Below are positions 24,803 through 34,161 of a stretch of DNA of 64,000 nt, one piece after another. The stretch comes from Cypionkella sp. (GTDB lineage: Bacteria; Pseudomonadota; Alphaproteobacteria; Rhodobacterales; Rhodobacteraceae). The notes beneath the pieces are model-generated. The model saw only the letters and a list, made by a program, of their open reading frames with translations. It was not told the origin of the DNA and did no database searches. The DNA lies in NCBI RefSeq assembly GCF_030652235.1, contig NZ_JAUSBA010000013.1, positions 1 through 64,000 on the forward strand, written 5' to 3'. How positions within the stretch are numbered: position 1 is the stretch's first letter; each line of letters opens with the position of its first letter. The position numbers and the translations under genes were made by a program.

Positions 24803-27586
24803 ATGAAACGCGCCGTGGCCCCTGTGGCTGGCCCTGCTGCAGCGCCCGATCTGCTGATCCCCGCTGCCGACTTGATCGACGGTGGGGCCTTGCTGGCTGC
24901 GATCCACGCTGAACTCCCCGCCACGGATGCCCGCGCAGGCCGCGCCGTCGCCGTGCGCCATATGAGCCTCGCGAAGAACCGCGCCAATGCGGCCCTAGAG
25001 ACCGCCTTCCTGCTGAACCCGCTGAAAGCCCGCGCGCTTGTATCGGCCCAGTCTCACCTCACCGATGTGCTGGTCACCACCGCTTTGCTGATCGCCCGCG
25101 ATCATCTGCACCGCGCGCAATCGCCCACCACCGCCGAGCGTCTCACCGTGCTGGCCGTCGGCGGCTTTGGCCGTGCCGAGATGGCGCCGCATTCCGATGT
25201 AGACCTGTTGTTCCTCACGCCATGGAAAATCACCCCTTGGGCGGAATCCGTCATCGAATCCATGCTCTACATGCTGTGGGATTTGAAACTGAAAGTCGGC
25301 CATGCCAGCCGCACCGTCGCCGATTGCATCCGCTTGGGCCGCGAAGACATCACCATCCGCACCGCCCTGCTGGAGCACCGCTTCATCGCAGGCGACGCAT
25401 CCCTTGCGACAGAGCTGAACGAACGCCTGTGGTCTGATCTCTTCCGCAACTCCGGCCCCGAATTCATCGAAGCCAAACTCGCCGAACGGGCCGAGCGGCA
25501 CAAACGCCAAGGCGGTCAGCGCTACGTGCTGGAACCCAACGTCAAAGAAGCCAAGGGCGGCTTGCGCGATCTGCAAACGCTCTACTGGATCGGCAAGTAC
25601 CTGCTGCGGGTGTCCTCCTCCGCTGGTCTGGTCGGTGCGGGCCTGCTGTCGCGCGAAGAATATGACAAGTTTGAGCGCGCCGAGAATTTCCTCTGGGCCG
25701 CCCGCTGCCATCTGCACTACATCACCCACCGCGCCGTCGATCAGTTGACCTTTGACGCACAGGTCGATGTCGCCAAACGCATGGGCTATCACGACACCAC
25801 GGGCCGCCGCGCCGTGGAGTTGTTCATGCAAGATTACTTCCGCCACGCCACCCATGTCGGCGAGCTGACACGTATCTTCCTGACCGAACTTGAAGCCCGC
25901 CACGCCAAGCCAGAATCCAGCATTCTTGGCATGTTTAGCCGCAAAAAGGTCAAACCACCCTACAAACTGGTACAAAGCCGCATTGACGTGCTGGACCCTG
26001 CCGAATTCCTGTCAGACCCGCTCAACCTGCTGCGGGCGTTTGAAGAAGCTCTGCGCTCGCGTCACCTGTTGCACCCCAACATCATGCGGATCATCGCCGC
26101 CAACCTTGATCTGATCGACGACAGCATCCGCGATAATCCCGAAGCCCAGCGCATCTTTCTTGACCTCATGCTGAAACACGGCAACCCCGAGCGTGCCCTG
26201 CGCCGGATGAACGAGTTGGGTGTGCTCTCTGCCTTCATCCCCGAGTTTGAAAACATCGTCGCCATGATGCAGTTCAACGTCTACCACCACTACACGGTCG
26301 ACGAACACATCATCCAAACCATCTCTGTCCTCGCCCAGATCGAACGCGGCGAGTTGATCGAAGACCTGCCGCTGTCCTCCTCGATCCTGAAGGCGGGCAT
26401 CAACCGCCGGGTGATCTATGTCGCCTTGCTGCTGCACGACATCGGCAAAGGCCGCCCCGAAGACCATTCCATCATCGGCGCGCAAATCGCCCGCCGCATC
26501 GCGCCTCGTCTGGGTTTGGATCAAGAAGAAACCGAAACCGTCGAATGGCTGGTGCGCTATCACCTCTTGATGTCCGATATGGCGCAAAAGCGTGACATCG
26601 GCGATCCGCGCACCGTGCGCGATTTCGCCAAAGCGGTGAAAACCCGCAAACGCCTTGATCTGCTGACTGTGCTCACCGTCTGCGATATTCGCGGCGTCGG
26701 TCCCACCACATGGAACAACTGGAAAGCCATGCTGCTGCGCCAGCTCTACAGCATCACCGCCGAAGCCCTCGAAGGTGGCTTGGAAACCATCAACCGCGAC
26801 AAACGCGAAGATGAGGCGAAAGCCGCACTACGCCTGCGCCTGAAAGACTGGACCGAAGCGCAGATCAAAGTCGAGCAAGCCCGCCACTACACCCCCTATT
26901 GGCAGGGCCTCTCCACCGACACCCAAGAGGTTTTCGCCCGCCTGCTGCGCGGCCTGGGTGACCATGAAATTCGTATTGATTTGCATCCCGAACCCGCCCG
27001 CGACGCCACCCGCGCCTGCTTTGCCCTCGGCGACCACCCTGGCATTTTCTCCCGCCTCGCCGGAGCCTTGGCGCTGGTCGGTGCCAATGTCGTCGATGCC
27101 CGCACCTATACCTCAAAAGACGGCTACGCGACGCCAGTGTTCTGGATACAAGACGCCGACGGCAAACCCTATGACGTCGAACGGCTGCCCCGCCTGCGCG
27201 GCATGATTGAGAAAACCCTGAAAGGCGAAGTGCTGCCGCGCGAAGCCCTCGCTGGCCGCGATAAGGTGAAAAAACGTGAGCGCGAGTTCCGCTTCCCGAC
27301 CCATATCACCTTCGATAACGAAGGCTCGGAAATCTACACCATCATCGAAGTCGACACCCGTGACCGCCCCGGCCTGCTGTATGATCTGACCCGCACGCTC
27401 GCTGCCAACAATATCTATATCGCCAGCGCAGTGATCGCGACCTATGGCGCGCAAGTGGTCGATGCATTCTATGTCAAAGACATGTTCGGCCTGAAACTGC
27501 ACACCAAAAGCAAACAAGAAGCCCTAGACCGCAAACTGCGCCAAGCCATCGCCGAGGGCGTAGAGCGCGCCCAAAACTCGGGCTAA
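24803..27586 (+). CDS. glnD: [Protein-PII] uridylyltransferase / uridylyl-removing enzyme
   Basis: This 927-residue nitrogen sensor adds UMP to PII proteins when nitrogen is short and removes it when glutamine is high. The nucleotidyltransferase motif GGFGRAEMAPHSDVDLLFL, the HD-domain LLHDIGKGRPEDHS, and two C-terminal ACT domains (around 730-800 and 840-915; the second begins near TIIEVDTRDRPGLLYDLTR) are all present. Length is full. A hairpin with a T-run follows the stop. Confidence 0.96.
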   Translation: MKRAVAPVAGPAAAPDLLIPAADLIDGGALLAAIHAELPATDARAGRAVAVRHMSLAKNRANAALETAFLLNPLKARALVSAQSHLTDVLVTTALLIARDHLHRAQSPTTAERLTVLAVGGFGRAEMAPHSDVDLLFLTPWKITPWAESVIESMLYMLWDLKLKVGHASRTVADCIRLGREDITIRTALLEHRFIAGDASLATELNERLWSDLFRNSGPEFIEAKLAERAERHKRQGGQRYVLEPNVKEAKGGLRDLQTLYWIGKYLLRVSSSAGLVGAGLLSREEYDKFERAENFLWAARCHLHYITHRAVDQLTFDAQVDVAKRMGYHDTTGRRAVELFMQDYFRHATHVGELTRIFLTELEARHAKPESSILGMFSRKKVKPPYKLVQSRIDVLDPAEFLSDPLNLLRAFEEALRSRHLLHPNIMRIIAANLDLIDDSIRDNPEAQRIFLDLMLKHGNPERALRRMNELGVLSAFIPEFENIVAMMQFNVYHHYTVDEHIIQTISVLAQIERGELIEDLPLSSSILKAGINRRVIYVALLLHDIGKGRPEDHSIIGAQIARRIAPRLGLDQEETETVEWLVRYHLLMSDMAQKRDIGDPRTVRDFAKAVKTRKRLDLLTVLTVCDIRGVGPTTWNNWKAMLLRQLYSITAEALEGGLETINRDKREDEAKAALRLRLKDWTEAQIKVEQARHYTPYWQGLSTDTQEVFARLLRGLGDHEIRIDLHPEPARDATRACFALGDHPGIFSRLAGALALVGANVVDARTYTSKDGYATPVFWIQDADGKPYDVERLPRLRGMIEKTLKGEVLPREALAGRDKVKKREREFRFPTHITFDNEGSEIYTIIEVDTRDRPGLLYDLTRTLAANNIYIASAVIATYGAQVVDAFYVKDMFGLKLHTKSKQEALDRKLRQAIAEGVERAQNSG

Positions 27587-27605
27587 CGCCGGCCCCAAAT
27601 TCCAA

Positions 27606-27686
27606 GCCGCCCCGGACTTGATCCGGGGGCCCAAGTCATGACCCGCAACGCAAAAAGCCCCGGATCAAGTCTGGGGCGGCGTTTTT
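27606..27686 (+). terminator. REP-like long inverted repeat with T-run after glnD
   Basis: Arms at 27606-27629 and 27657-27680 share the core GCCCCGGACTTGATCCGGGG, itself nearly palindromic, in opposite orientation with a 27-base spacer. GTTTTT follows the right arm. The core is a type of repeat commonly seen between genes in alphaproteobacteria. It could terminate glnD transcription and may be a mobile or REP-type element. Confidence 0.65.
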
Positions 27687-27733
27687 ATGCACAAGCCCAG
27701 CTTAACGGCTAAATGAACCCGGCTCATCCTCTG

Positions 27734-27754
27734 CGCTCAAATATCCCACGAGGG
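27734..27754. repeat. Dispersed intergenic repeat, copy 3
   Basis: GCTCAAATATCCCACGAGGG resembles the copy at 16396 in its first twelve bases and then diverges. It lies between convergent glnD and dps. Confidence 0.45.
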
Positions 27755-27922
27755 TTTGCCATTGATTCCAGAAACCAATGGCATGGGGTTTGGCACAAAT
27801 TCGCGTGGGGGTGTGAAACTCCGAAACACCGCCAGTATCACGCGCTCAAACGCCATCCTGCATCAGGGGGACTGGCACCGGGGCGACTGGGAGTGCGTAA
27901 CCCCCAGCCTTTCCGCAGGCGC

Positions 27923-28417
27923 TCACTTCGCCGTCGCCCGCAGCATCCAAGCCGCCTGCTCGTGGAACGCTGATCGCCGCGCCGCGAGATCCGCGGTGAC
28001 CGGATCGTTGTTATCCTCGGCCAGCTTGAGCAACGCATGGAACCAAACCGCCACAGCCGCGTGATCCTTCGCCAGATCTTCGACCATCTCCAGCGTCGAG
28101 GGCAAAGTCGGCAAATCCTTGATCACCGACAGCTCCATCACCTCGGCCAGTGAATGCGGGGTCACCTGCCCCAAAGCCCGAATACGCTCGGTCAGATCAT
28201 CGACGGCTGGAAACATCTCGTTGTATTGCTCATCCGTCAGATGATGCAGCAAGTAAAACATCGGCCCCTCGACGTTCCAGTGATAGACATGGCTCTTAAA
28301 AATCAACCGAAAGGTGTCCGCCACAGCCTGCGTCAAACCTGCAGCAAGCGCCGATGCATCCTTTACCGCAGTTTGAATCGGCTTGGCCTTGGGAACAATG
28401 TTGAATCGCTCGGTCAT
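27923..28417 (-). CDS. dps: Dps-family DNA-binding ferritin-like protein
   Basis: This 164-residue protein has the Dps ferroxidase signature (KSHVYHWNVEGPMFYLLHHLTDEQYNEMFPAVDDLTERIRALG), which supplies H, D and E ligands shared between subunits. Dps dodecamers store iron and protect DNA under starvation and peroxide stress. The basic N-terminus (VPKAKPIQTAVKDA) may bind DNA. It is a single gene converging on glnD. Confidence 0.92.
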   Translation of the reverse strand: MTERFNIVPKAKPIQTAVKDASALAAGLTQAVADTFRLIFKSHVYHWNVEGPMFYLLHHLTDEQYNEMFPAVDDLTERIRALGQVTPHSLAEVMELSVIKDLPTLPSTLEMVEDLAKDHAAVAVWFHALLKLAEDNNDPVTADLAARRSAFHEQAAWMLRATAK

Positions 28418-28725
28418 TTGGCGTCCTCACCGGATTGGTTGCCCAAGCTTTACGCCATCGAAATTTTAACGCGCTAACACGCGCAATGGTTTCCCTGCTT
28501 TCTGCGTCGCGTCTCCTCAGGGTGCGTGATTTCACGCATCTGATACTCGCACAGCCAAATCCCTAATAACCCCTTAACGCCCCCACCCTAACCCGTTGAA
28601 ATCCCCACCCCACCCCGCGGTCCACGTGTGGACACATCTGCGTGCCAGCCCCCAGTTCCCAAAATTTCCCATTTCACCCCACCGCCATTCCCCTGTAAGC
28701 CTTGCCCTAAACCAAAGGGCCGCCC
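28418..28725. promoter_or_regulatory. 308-base divergent region between dps and murJ
   Basis: It holds the promoters of dps (leftward) and murJ (rightward). A near-palindromic GTCCACGTGTGGACAC sits at 28620-28635, and the same motif recurs after uvrC at 43262-43277. An AC/CA-rich, C-heavy tract spans roughly 28568-28615. No gene was seen. Confidence 0.5.
28620..28635. repeat. GTCCACG(T)GTGGAC palindromic motif, copy A
   Basis: GTCCAC and GTGGAC arms surround a two-base centre GT, followed by AC. The matching copy B at 43262 differs only in the centre. It lies about 90 bases upstream of the murJ start. Confidence 0.6.
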
Positions 28726-30264
28726 ATGAAACCGATCAGCCTGCTGCGCTCCATCCTCACCGTTGGCAGCTGGACTCTGCTGTCCCGAGGCGCCGGTTTC
28801 GCCCGCGACATGATGATGGCCGCTTATCTGGGTGCCGGCCCGATAGCCGACGCCTTCAATGTCGCATTTTCCCTGCCCAACATGTTCCGCCGCTTCTTCG
28901 CCGAGGGGGCCTTCAACATGGCCTTCGTGCCAATGTTCGCCAAAAAGCTGGAGGGCGGCGAGGATGCCAACGGCTTCGCCCGCGACGCCTTCAACGGCCT
29001 TGCCGCGATCCTGATCCTCTTTTCCATCCTCGGCACCTTCGCGATGCCGTGGCTCGTCTGGGCAATGGCCAGCGGTTTTGCCCAAGACCAACGCTTCGAT
29101 CTCGCCGTGCTCTACGGCCAGATCGGCTTCAACTACATCCTGTTCATCAGCCTCGTCGCCCTGCTCTCGGGCGTACTGAACGCCTACGGCCACTTCACCG
29201 AAGCAGGCTTCGTCCCGGTCCTGATGAACCTGATCTTCATCGCCATGATGTTCCTCGCCGCCAAATTCGGCTGGGATATGGGCCTGACCCTTGCTTGGGC
29301 CGTGCCGATCACCGGCGTCGCCCAACTGGCCTTCACTTGGTATTCGGCGGCAAAACTCGGCCTCAGCTTCGCGCCGCGCTGGCCCAAGATCACCCCTGAA
29401 CTTAAACGCCTCGCCATCATCGCAGGCCCTGCGATCCTGTCAGGCGGCGTCGTCCAGATCAACATGCTGGTCGGCCGCCAAGTCGCCTCGTACACCGAGG
29501 GCGCGGTCAGTTGGCTGGTTTACGCCGACCGCCTCTACCAACTCCCGCTCGGAGTCGTCGCCATCGCCATCGGTACCGTATTGCTGCCCGACCTCAGCCG
29601 CCGCCTCCGCGCGGGCGACGCAGCCGGGGGCCGAGAAAGCTTCAACCGCGGCACCGAACTCGCCCTCGCCCTCACCTTGCCCTGCGCGGTGGCGCTGATG
29701 GTGATCGCCCTGCCGCTGACCGCCGCCCTCTACCAACGCGGCGCCTTCACCGCCGACGACACCGCTGCCACAGCCCTTGTGCTGGCGATCTACGGCGCAG
29801 GCCTGCCCGCCTTCGTGCTGCACAAAGTCTACCAGCCGCTCTATTACGCCCGCGAAGACAGCCGCAGCCCGTTCCGCTTCGCCATCGTCTCGATGATCAT
29901 CAACGCCGCCATCGCGGTCGGCCTGATGCCCTACATCGGCTTCGCCGCCGCCGCCCTCGCCACCACCCTTGCAGGCTGGATGATGGCCGCTCAACTCTGG
30001 TTCGGCACCAAACGCATGGGCGACGCCGCCCGTTTTGACACCCGCTTTCGCAGCCGCGCGCCGCGCATCATCATCGCCGCCATCGTGATGGGATTCGCGC
30101 TCTACGGCACACAGGTTGCCCTTGGCGAGATGCTGGCCAGCCACGGCTGGCGCTATGCCGGTCTCGCTTTGCTGATCACCACTGGTGTCTTAAGCTACTC
30201 CGCCGCAGGCACCGCCATAGGCGCTTTCAAACTCTCTGACTTCCGCAACCTGCGCCGCCGTTAG
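28726..30264 (+). CDS. murJ: Lipid II flippase MurJ (MviN)
   Basis: This 512-residue polytopic membrane protein moves lipid II across the inner membrane for peptidoglycan synthesis. The N-terminal SLLRSILTVGSWTLLSRGAGFARDMMMAAYLGAGPIADAFNVAF with its conserved arginines, RRFFAEGAFNMAFVP, and about 14 predicted helices fit the MOP-superfamily MurJ. Length is normal. It overlaps the convergent rhomboid-like gene by four bases. Confidence 0.95.
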   Translation: MKPISLLRSILTVGSWTLLSRGAGFARDMMMAAYLGAGPIADAFNVAFSLPNMFRRFFAEGAFNMAFVPMFAKKLEGGEDANGFARDAFNGLAAILILFSILGTFAMPWLVWAMASGFAQDQRFDLAVLYGQIGFNYILFISLVALLSGVLNAYGHFTEAGFVPVLMNLIFIAMMFLAAKFGWDMGLTLAWAVPITGVAQLAFTWYSAAKLGLSFAPRWPKITPELKRLAIIAGPAILSGGVVQINMLVGRQVASYTEGAVSWLVYADRLYQLPLGVVAIAIGTVLLPDLSRRLRAGDAAGGRESFNRGTELALALTLPCAVALMVIALPLTAALYQRGAFTADDTAATALVLAIYGAGLPAFVLHKVYQPLYYAREDSRSPFRFAIVSMIINAAIAVGLMPYIGFAAAALATTLAGWMMAAQLWFGTKRMGDAARFDTRFRSRAPRIIIAAIVMGFALYGTQVALGEMLASHGWRYAGLALLITTGVLSYSAAGTAIGAFKLSDFRNLRRR

Positions 30265-30995
30265 CGGTTCCTGATCCGCTCCCGCACCCGCGCAAACCCA
30301 CCGGGACTGACCACAAACGACAGCAAAAACCCCGCCGCAAAGCCGGGCAAATCCGCGACCCAAGACCAATCATGCCCGACCTGCCCCATGCTCGGCATCA
30401 CCATCGGCAACAAAGTGAAAAACGCACCATAAACCGCCTGAAACACCATCAGTGCCCCGATCAGACTGAACGCGCGCAACTGATTCACCCCAGTCCCCGC
30501 CATCTTCACCCAGATCAGAAACGAGAACGCCCCGATCAGCCCGTAAACCCCTGGAAACGCCCCATAAAGCGGCTGGTTCGGCACCACAAACCCATAAGCC
30601 AACGCCCCCAAAGCGCCCGAGCCCAGAAACACCAAAGCCACCGCCCAGCCCTTGAACACTTCCCCCACGAACTTGCCCAAAGCCATCGTCATTGCGATGC
30701 CGAACAAAGCTTGCGTCGCCGATCCATGCACAAAGACAAAGCTGAAAAACCGCCTGATCAACGGCATATCGACCGCCCCCGCTGCCAAATTCTGCCGCCA
30801 AAACTCTGGAAACACCCCATAATCCTGAATGGCCGCAATCCGCCACCCGACCGCCTGCGGCCCACCCGTCACCCCGGCATCTGCAAGTGAAAACAGGATC
30901 TCCAAAGCAATCATCGGCAGCGCCAACAGCCACACCACCCCCGGCAGTGGATTGATCGGTGTAATCTGGTCGGCTCTTAAATCGTCCTGCATCAT
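30261..30995 (-). CDS. Rhomboid-fold membrane protein, probably catalytically dead
   Basis: This 244-residue six- or seven-helix protein belongs to the rhomboid superfamily: [44 protein letters not shown] and [15 protein letters not shown] align with the family core. In active rhomboids these last two segments read GxSG and AHxxG. Here the serine position appears to be phenylalanine and the histidine position aspartate, so proteolysis is unlikely. A role in binding or quality control of membrane proteins, as for other inactive rhomboids, is inferred. Confidence 0.8.
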   Translation of the reverse strand: MMQDDLRADQITPINPLPGVVWLLALPMIALEILFSLADAGVTGGPQAVGWRIAAIQDYGVFPEFWRQNLAAGAVDMPLIRRFFSFVFVHGSATQALFGIAMTMALGKFVGEVFKGWAVALVFLGSGALGALAYGFVVPNQPLYGAFPGVYGLIGAFSFLIWVKMAGTGVNQLRAFSLIGALMVFQAVYGAFFTLLPMVMPSMGQVGHDWSWVADLPGFAAGFLLSFVVSPGGFARVRERIRNR

Positions 30996-31124
30996 ACCTT
31001 GTCCCGGATCATTCTAGCGGGGCAGCCGCGATTGACGCCCCCTGCGCGCAGCGTTAAGCCCAAAGCGCAGCTTTTTCTAGCCCGCAGCCTTTATTGGCTG
31101 CGCCAATTCAAGATGGAGTATCCC

Positions 31125-32168
31125 ATGTCCGAGCCGGTCCAAACGCCTCAGACTTTCCCCACCCGTATCTTCTCGGGCATCCAGCCCTCCGGCGGCTTGA
31201 CCCTTGGCAATTACCTCGGAGCCCTGAAACGCTTTGTGCAAAAGCAGGATGAAGGCATCGAGACGATCTATTGCCTCGTTGACATGCACGCGATCACCAC
31301 CTGGCAAGACCCGGCGAAACTGCGCCAACAAACCCGCGAAGCCGCCGCTGGCTTCATCGCCGCGGGCATTGATCCGACCCGTTCGATTCTGTTCAACCAA
31401 TCCCAAGTGACGGCCCACGTCGAACTCGGCTGGATCTTCAACTGCGTCGCCCGCATGGGCTGGATGAGCCGGATGACCCAGTTCAAGGACAAGGCGGGCA
31501 AGAACTCCGAAAACGTCTCGCTCGGCCTCTACGCCTACCCCGCCCTGATGGCCGCCGATATTCTGGCCTATAAAGCCACGCATGTGCCGGTGGGAGAGGA
31601 TCAAAAACAGCATATCGAGCTGACCCGCGACATCGCGCTGAAATTCAACAACGACTACAAAGTGAACTTCTTCCCCATCACCGAGCCAGTCATCGAAGGG
31701 GCTGCCACCCGTGTGATGTCCCTGCGCGATGGCACGAAGAAAATGTCGAAATCCGACCCCTCGGATCAATCCCGCATCAACCTGACCGACGACGCCGACA
31801 CCATCGCCAAGAAGTTCCGCAAAGCCAAAACCGATGCCGAACCCTTGCCCAGCGATCTCGAAGGCCTGTCCGGCAGGCCAGACGCCCGTAACCTGATCAA
31901 CGTCTACGCTGCACTCGCCGACATGACGCCAGAAGCCGTGATCACCGAATACGCAGGCGCACAATTTGGCACCTTCAAGCCCGCCTTGGCCGATCTTGCG
32001 GTGGCGAAACTTTCGCCGATCACCATCAAGATGAGCCAACTGATGCAAGACCCCGCCGAGATCGACCGTATCCTCGGCGAAGGTGCCGCCCGCGCCGATG
32101 CCATCGCGCGGCCCATCGTCGATCAAGTCTACGACATTATCGGCATGATCCGCTCGCGCCCGTTCTGA
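31125..32168 (+). CDS. trpS: Tryptophanyl-tRNA synthetase
   Basis: This 347-residue class I synthetase charges tRNA-Trp. The HIGH-equivalent motif is in [19 protein letters not shown] and the KMSKS motif is in [12 protein letters not shown]. The [17 protein letters not shown] segment binds the adenylate. The ATG at 31125 was chosen because GGAG lies seven bases upstream. A strong hairpin follows the stop. Confidence 0.96.
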   Translation: MSEPVQTPQTFPTRIFSGIQPSGGLTLGNYLGALKRFVQKQDEGIETIYCLVDMHAITTWQDPAKLRQQTREAAAGFIAAGIDPTRSILFNQSQVTAHVELGWIFNCVARMGWMSRMTQFKDKAGKNSENVSLGLYAYPALMAADILAYKATHVPVGEDQKQHIELTRDIALKFNNDYKVNFFPITEPVIEGAATRVMSLRDGTKKMSKSDPSDQSRINLTDDADTIAKKFRKAKTDAEPLPSDLEGLSGRPDARNLINVYAALADMTPEAVITEYAGAQFGTFKPALADLAVAKLSPITIKMSQLMQDPAEIDRILGEGAARADAIARPIVDQVYDIIGMIRSRPF

Positions 32169-32174
32169 AACCAT

Positions 32175-32201
32175 GCCAGCCTGCCGAAACGGTAGGCTGG
32201 C
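32175..32201 (+). terminator. Strong hairpin after trpS without a T-run
   Basis: GCCAGCCTGCC pairs with GGTAGGCTGGC around a GAAAC loop, giving a stem of about 12 pairs with one G-U. No run of T follows, and a ribosome binding site and small ORF begin about 20 bases later, so it may be an attenuator, processing site or mRNA stabiliser rather than a classical terminator. Confidence 0.55.
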
Positions 32202-32222
32202 ACCCGCGCGACGGAGGACAAC

Positions 32223-32282
32223 ATGACAACCCCGAAACGCAAACCCAATGCGCCCTGCCGCCATGCGGCCCGACAATTCTGA
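32223..32282 (+). CDS. Candidate 19-residue leader peptide with strong ribosome binding site
   Basis: ATG 32223 follows GGAGGACAAC, the best Shine-Dalgarno sequence in this neighbourhood, and opens a 19-codon frame (MTTPKRKPNAPCRHAARQF) ending in TGA. It ends 10 bases before the start of the next membrane-protein gene. It could be a translational leader or a decayed start of a former gene; no stretch of repeated regulatory codons is seen. Confidence 0.3.
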   Translation: MTTPKRKPNAPCRHAARQF

Positions 32283-32292
32283 TGGGGCCGCA

Positions 32293-33372
32293 ATGATCTG
32301 GAGGCGTATCACCCGCCTGATCCTGCTGGTCATTCTGGCAGGCTCGCTGGCCGGAACCACCCTCACCGCCGCCCGCATCGCCTCTGATCCGCTGCTCGCC
32401 CCGTTTGTTGAGGCCAGCAAAGACCAGATCGCAGCCACCACCGAGCGGATGCTGACCAGTGCTGCCACACCAGAAACCCTCAGCGCCCATATCGCCAACC
32501 GCTTGGCTGAACAACCGCGCAACTGGCTGGCTCTCGATGCATTGGTGGACCTCGCCTACGAGCGTAAAATCGCCATCCCCTCGGCCCTAAACGCCGCCGT
32601 GCAAACCGCCCGCGAGGATGACCACAGCTACTACGCCACCGTCACCTCCTGCGCCGCTTGTGCCTACGATCCCGCGCAATGCAGCCTTAGCGAAGTGATG
32701 ATCTGCCAAGCCCCCATCGCCCTCACCCCCATCGGCGACATCGCAGGCATCACCCGCGCGGGCGTCGCCTATGCGTCGGGCAGCGAAGTCGACCAAATCG
32801 ACCTCGCCCTCTCGGTGGTAGGCCTAGGGGCCACCGCCGCCATCCTCGCCTCCAGCGGCACATCAGGCGTTGTGAAGGCTGGCGCAAGCCTCGCCAAACT
32901 CGCCCGCAAAATGGGCCGCCTGTCGCCGCACCTAGTCGAAATGGCCTTGGAAGCCGCCCGTACCGGGGTAAACTGGGCCAGCCTCCCCGCCGTGCGCAGT
33001 CTCGATGACCTGACCGCCGCAATCCGAAGTGAAGCCTTCCTGCCGCTGACCAACACCCTCACCGACCTCAGCCGCCTGAACACCGCAACCGATGCCACCA
33101 CCGCCCTGCACCTGCTGCCGATGGTCGATGATGCAGCCAACGCCCGCCGCCTCGCCAATGCCGCCGATGCGCTTGGCCCCAAACTCGTCGGACGCGCCGA
33201 AGTCCTCGGCAAAGCCCGCCTGTTTCGCGCCACCTTAAGATTTTCCGAAACCGCATGGGCGCTGGGCGCGGGCCTCGTGGGCCTCATGCTCTCCACCGCC
33301 ACCCTGATCAGCGGCATGATCCAACACGCCCTGCTCAAACGCCTGCGCCGCAGCATTAAACGCAGCGCCTGA
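32293..33372 (+). CDS. Membrane protein of unknown function
   Basis: This 359-residue protein was not recognised. It has an N-terminal membrane segment (LILLVILAGSLAGTTLTAA), a small cysteine group in the middle (CAACAYDPAQCSLSEVMICQ), glycine-alanine-rich hydrophobic helices around residues 185-205, and a C-terminal membrane segment (ALGAGLVGLMLSTATLISGMI) followed by a basic tail (KRLRRSIKRS). The topology suggests a large periplasmic domain between two anchors. The ATG at 32293 was chosen; its ribosome binding site is weak, and an ATG fifteen codons earlier is possible. Confidence 0.7.
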   Translation: MIWRRITRLILLVILAGSLAGTTLTAARIASDPLLAPFVEASKDQIAATTERMLTSAATPETLSAHIANRLAEQPRNWLALDALVDLAYERKIAIPSALNAAVQTAREDDHSYYATVTSCAACAYDPAQCSLSEVMICQAPIALTPIGDIAGITRAGVAYASGSEVDQIDLALSVVGLGATAAILASSGTSGVVKAGASLAKLARKMGRLSPHLVEMALEAARTGVNWASLPAVRSLDDLTAAIRSEAFLPLTNTLTDLSRLNTATDATTALHLLPMVDDAANARRLANAADALGPKLVGRAEVLGKARLFRATLRFSETAWALGAGLVGLMLSTATLISGMIQHALLKRLRRSIKRSA

Positions 33373-33457
33373 CTCGAACCTAAGAAGCTTCCGGCGACCC
33401 ACGATGCCAAAGCATTGCGGGCCGGATGTTTAAGCACAAAGGATGGCCCAAGCATTT

Positions 33458-33486
33458 GCTCTTTTTGAAATACTCCCGCCGGAGGC
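33458..33486. repeat. Dispersed intergenic repeat, copy 4
   Basis: GCTCTTTTTGAAATACTCCC followed by GCCGGAGGC matches copy 1 over its left part and copy 2 over its right part, so it shows the full element. It lies between convergent genes. Confidence 0.65.
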
Positions 33487-33582
33487 ATCCCACACCTGCG
33501 CCAAACCAAACGCCAATTCGCAAAACCAAACGCCGATGCAGGTCCGAATTTCGTCTTTCTGTGAAATCCGTCTTCGCCAAGA

Positions 33583-34146
33583 TCACTCCGCCATCATCGC
33601 CTTCAACACCGCCTGCGCCTCGTCAGAATCCCACTCCGCATCGCCAATCAACCGCGCCACTTCCTCGCCTTCAGGATTAACGATCAACGTCACCGGCAGC
33701 CCCAGCACCGCCATCTGATGCGCCAGCGCCGATTTCGGATCGCGCAACACGGGCAGCGAAGTCACCCCGGCCTCGGCATAAAACTTCACGATCTGCCCCA
33801 CATCATTGCGCCCGGTCGCCACAGGCACCACCGCAATCTTGGGCATCGCATCCGCCAGCCGTTGCAGCGCGGGCATCTCTTTGCGACAAGGCGCGCACCA
33901 GGTTGCCCAGAAGTTCAGCACCACCCATTTGCCCTTGTACTGAGCCAGCGACGTCTCAAGCCCCGCACCATCCAGCAACACCGCCTCGGGCAAAGCCACA
34001 GGCGCGACCAGTGCCAGTTTTTTCATATCGCCCGTCAGCAGCCCCTCCAGGCTGCCTGCATTTGCGCCCCCCGCATTTGCGCCCCCCGCATTTGCACCGA
34101 CAGCAAAGGCCGTATACAGAGCCACCAACAGCATCTTGCGCATCAT
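33583..34146 (-). CDS. TlpA-family thiol-disulfide reductase
   Basis: This 187-residue secreted thioredoxin-like protein has a signal peptide ([20 protein letters not shown]) and the redox motif [15 protein letters not shown], with cis-proline region [12 protein letters not shown]. It probably reduces disulfides in the periplasm, for instance in cytochrome c maturation. Just after the signal peptide a GGANA unit is repeated, encoded by a 15-base DNA repeat. It starts 15 bases from the divergent argH. Confidence 0.88.
   Translation of the reverse strand: MMRKMLLVALYTAFAVGANAGGANAGGANAGSLEGLLTGDMKKLALVAPVALPEAVLLDGAGLETSLAQYKGKWVVLNFWATWCAPCRKEMPALQRLADAMPKIAVVPVATGRNDVGQIVKFYAEAGVTSLPVLRDPKSALAHQMAVLGLPVTLIVNPEGEEVARLIGDAEWDSDEAQAVLKAMMAE
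34058..34099. repeat. 15-base tandem repeat inside the TlpA signal region
   Basis: The unit GCATTTGCGCCCCCC occurs about 2.8 times from 34058. It encodes the repeated GGANA after the signal peptide of the TlpA-like protein and lies within 110 bases of the divergent argH start. Copy number may vary between strains. Confidence 0.75.
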
Positions 34147-34161
34147 GTCGAAGGCCCTTCC

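Larger units (their letters stand above)
27587..27922. other. 336-base intergenic stretch between glnD and dps
   Basis: It contains the REP-like inverted repeat after glnD, one copy of the dispersed repeat (27734-27754), and a smaller hairpin with TGCCATTG and CAATGGCA arms around 27758-27783. No convincing gene was seen; the reading frames there have no ribosome binding site or recognisable product. Confidence 0.6.

Noticed and set aside
27756-28064. Plus-strand ORF between glnD and dps
   Set aside because: It has no ribosome binding site, overlaps dps antisense and resembles no known protein.
28620-28635. parS site because of the central CACGTG
   Set aside because: The flanks do not match the TGTTNCACGTGNAACA consensus.
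34058-34099. CRISPR-like repeats
   Set aside because: The repeats are directly adjacent, have no spacers and encode a repeated peptide in a real gene.
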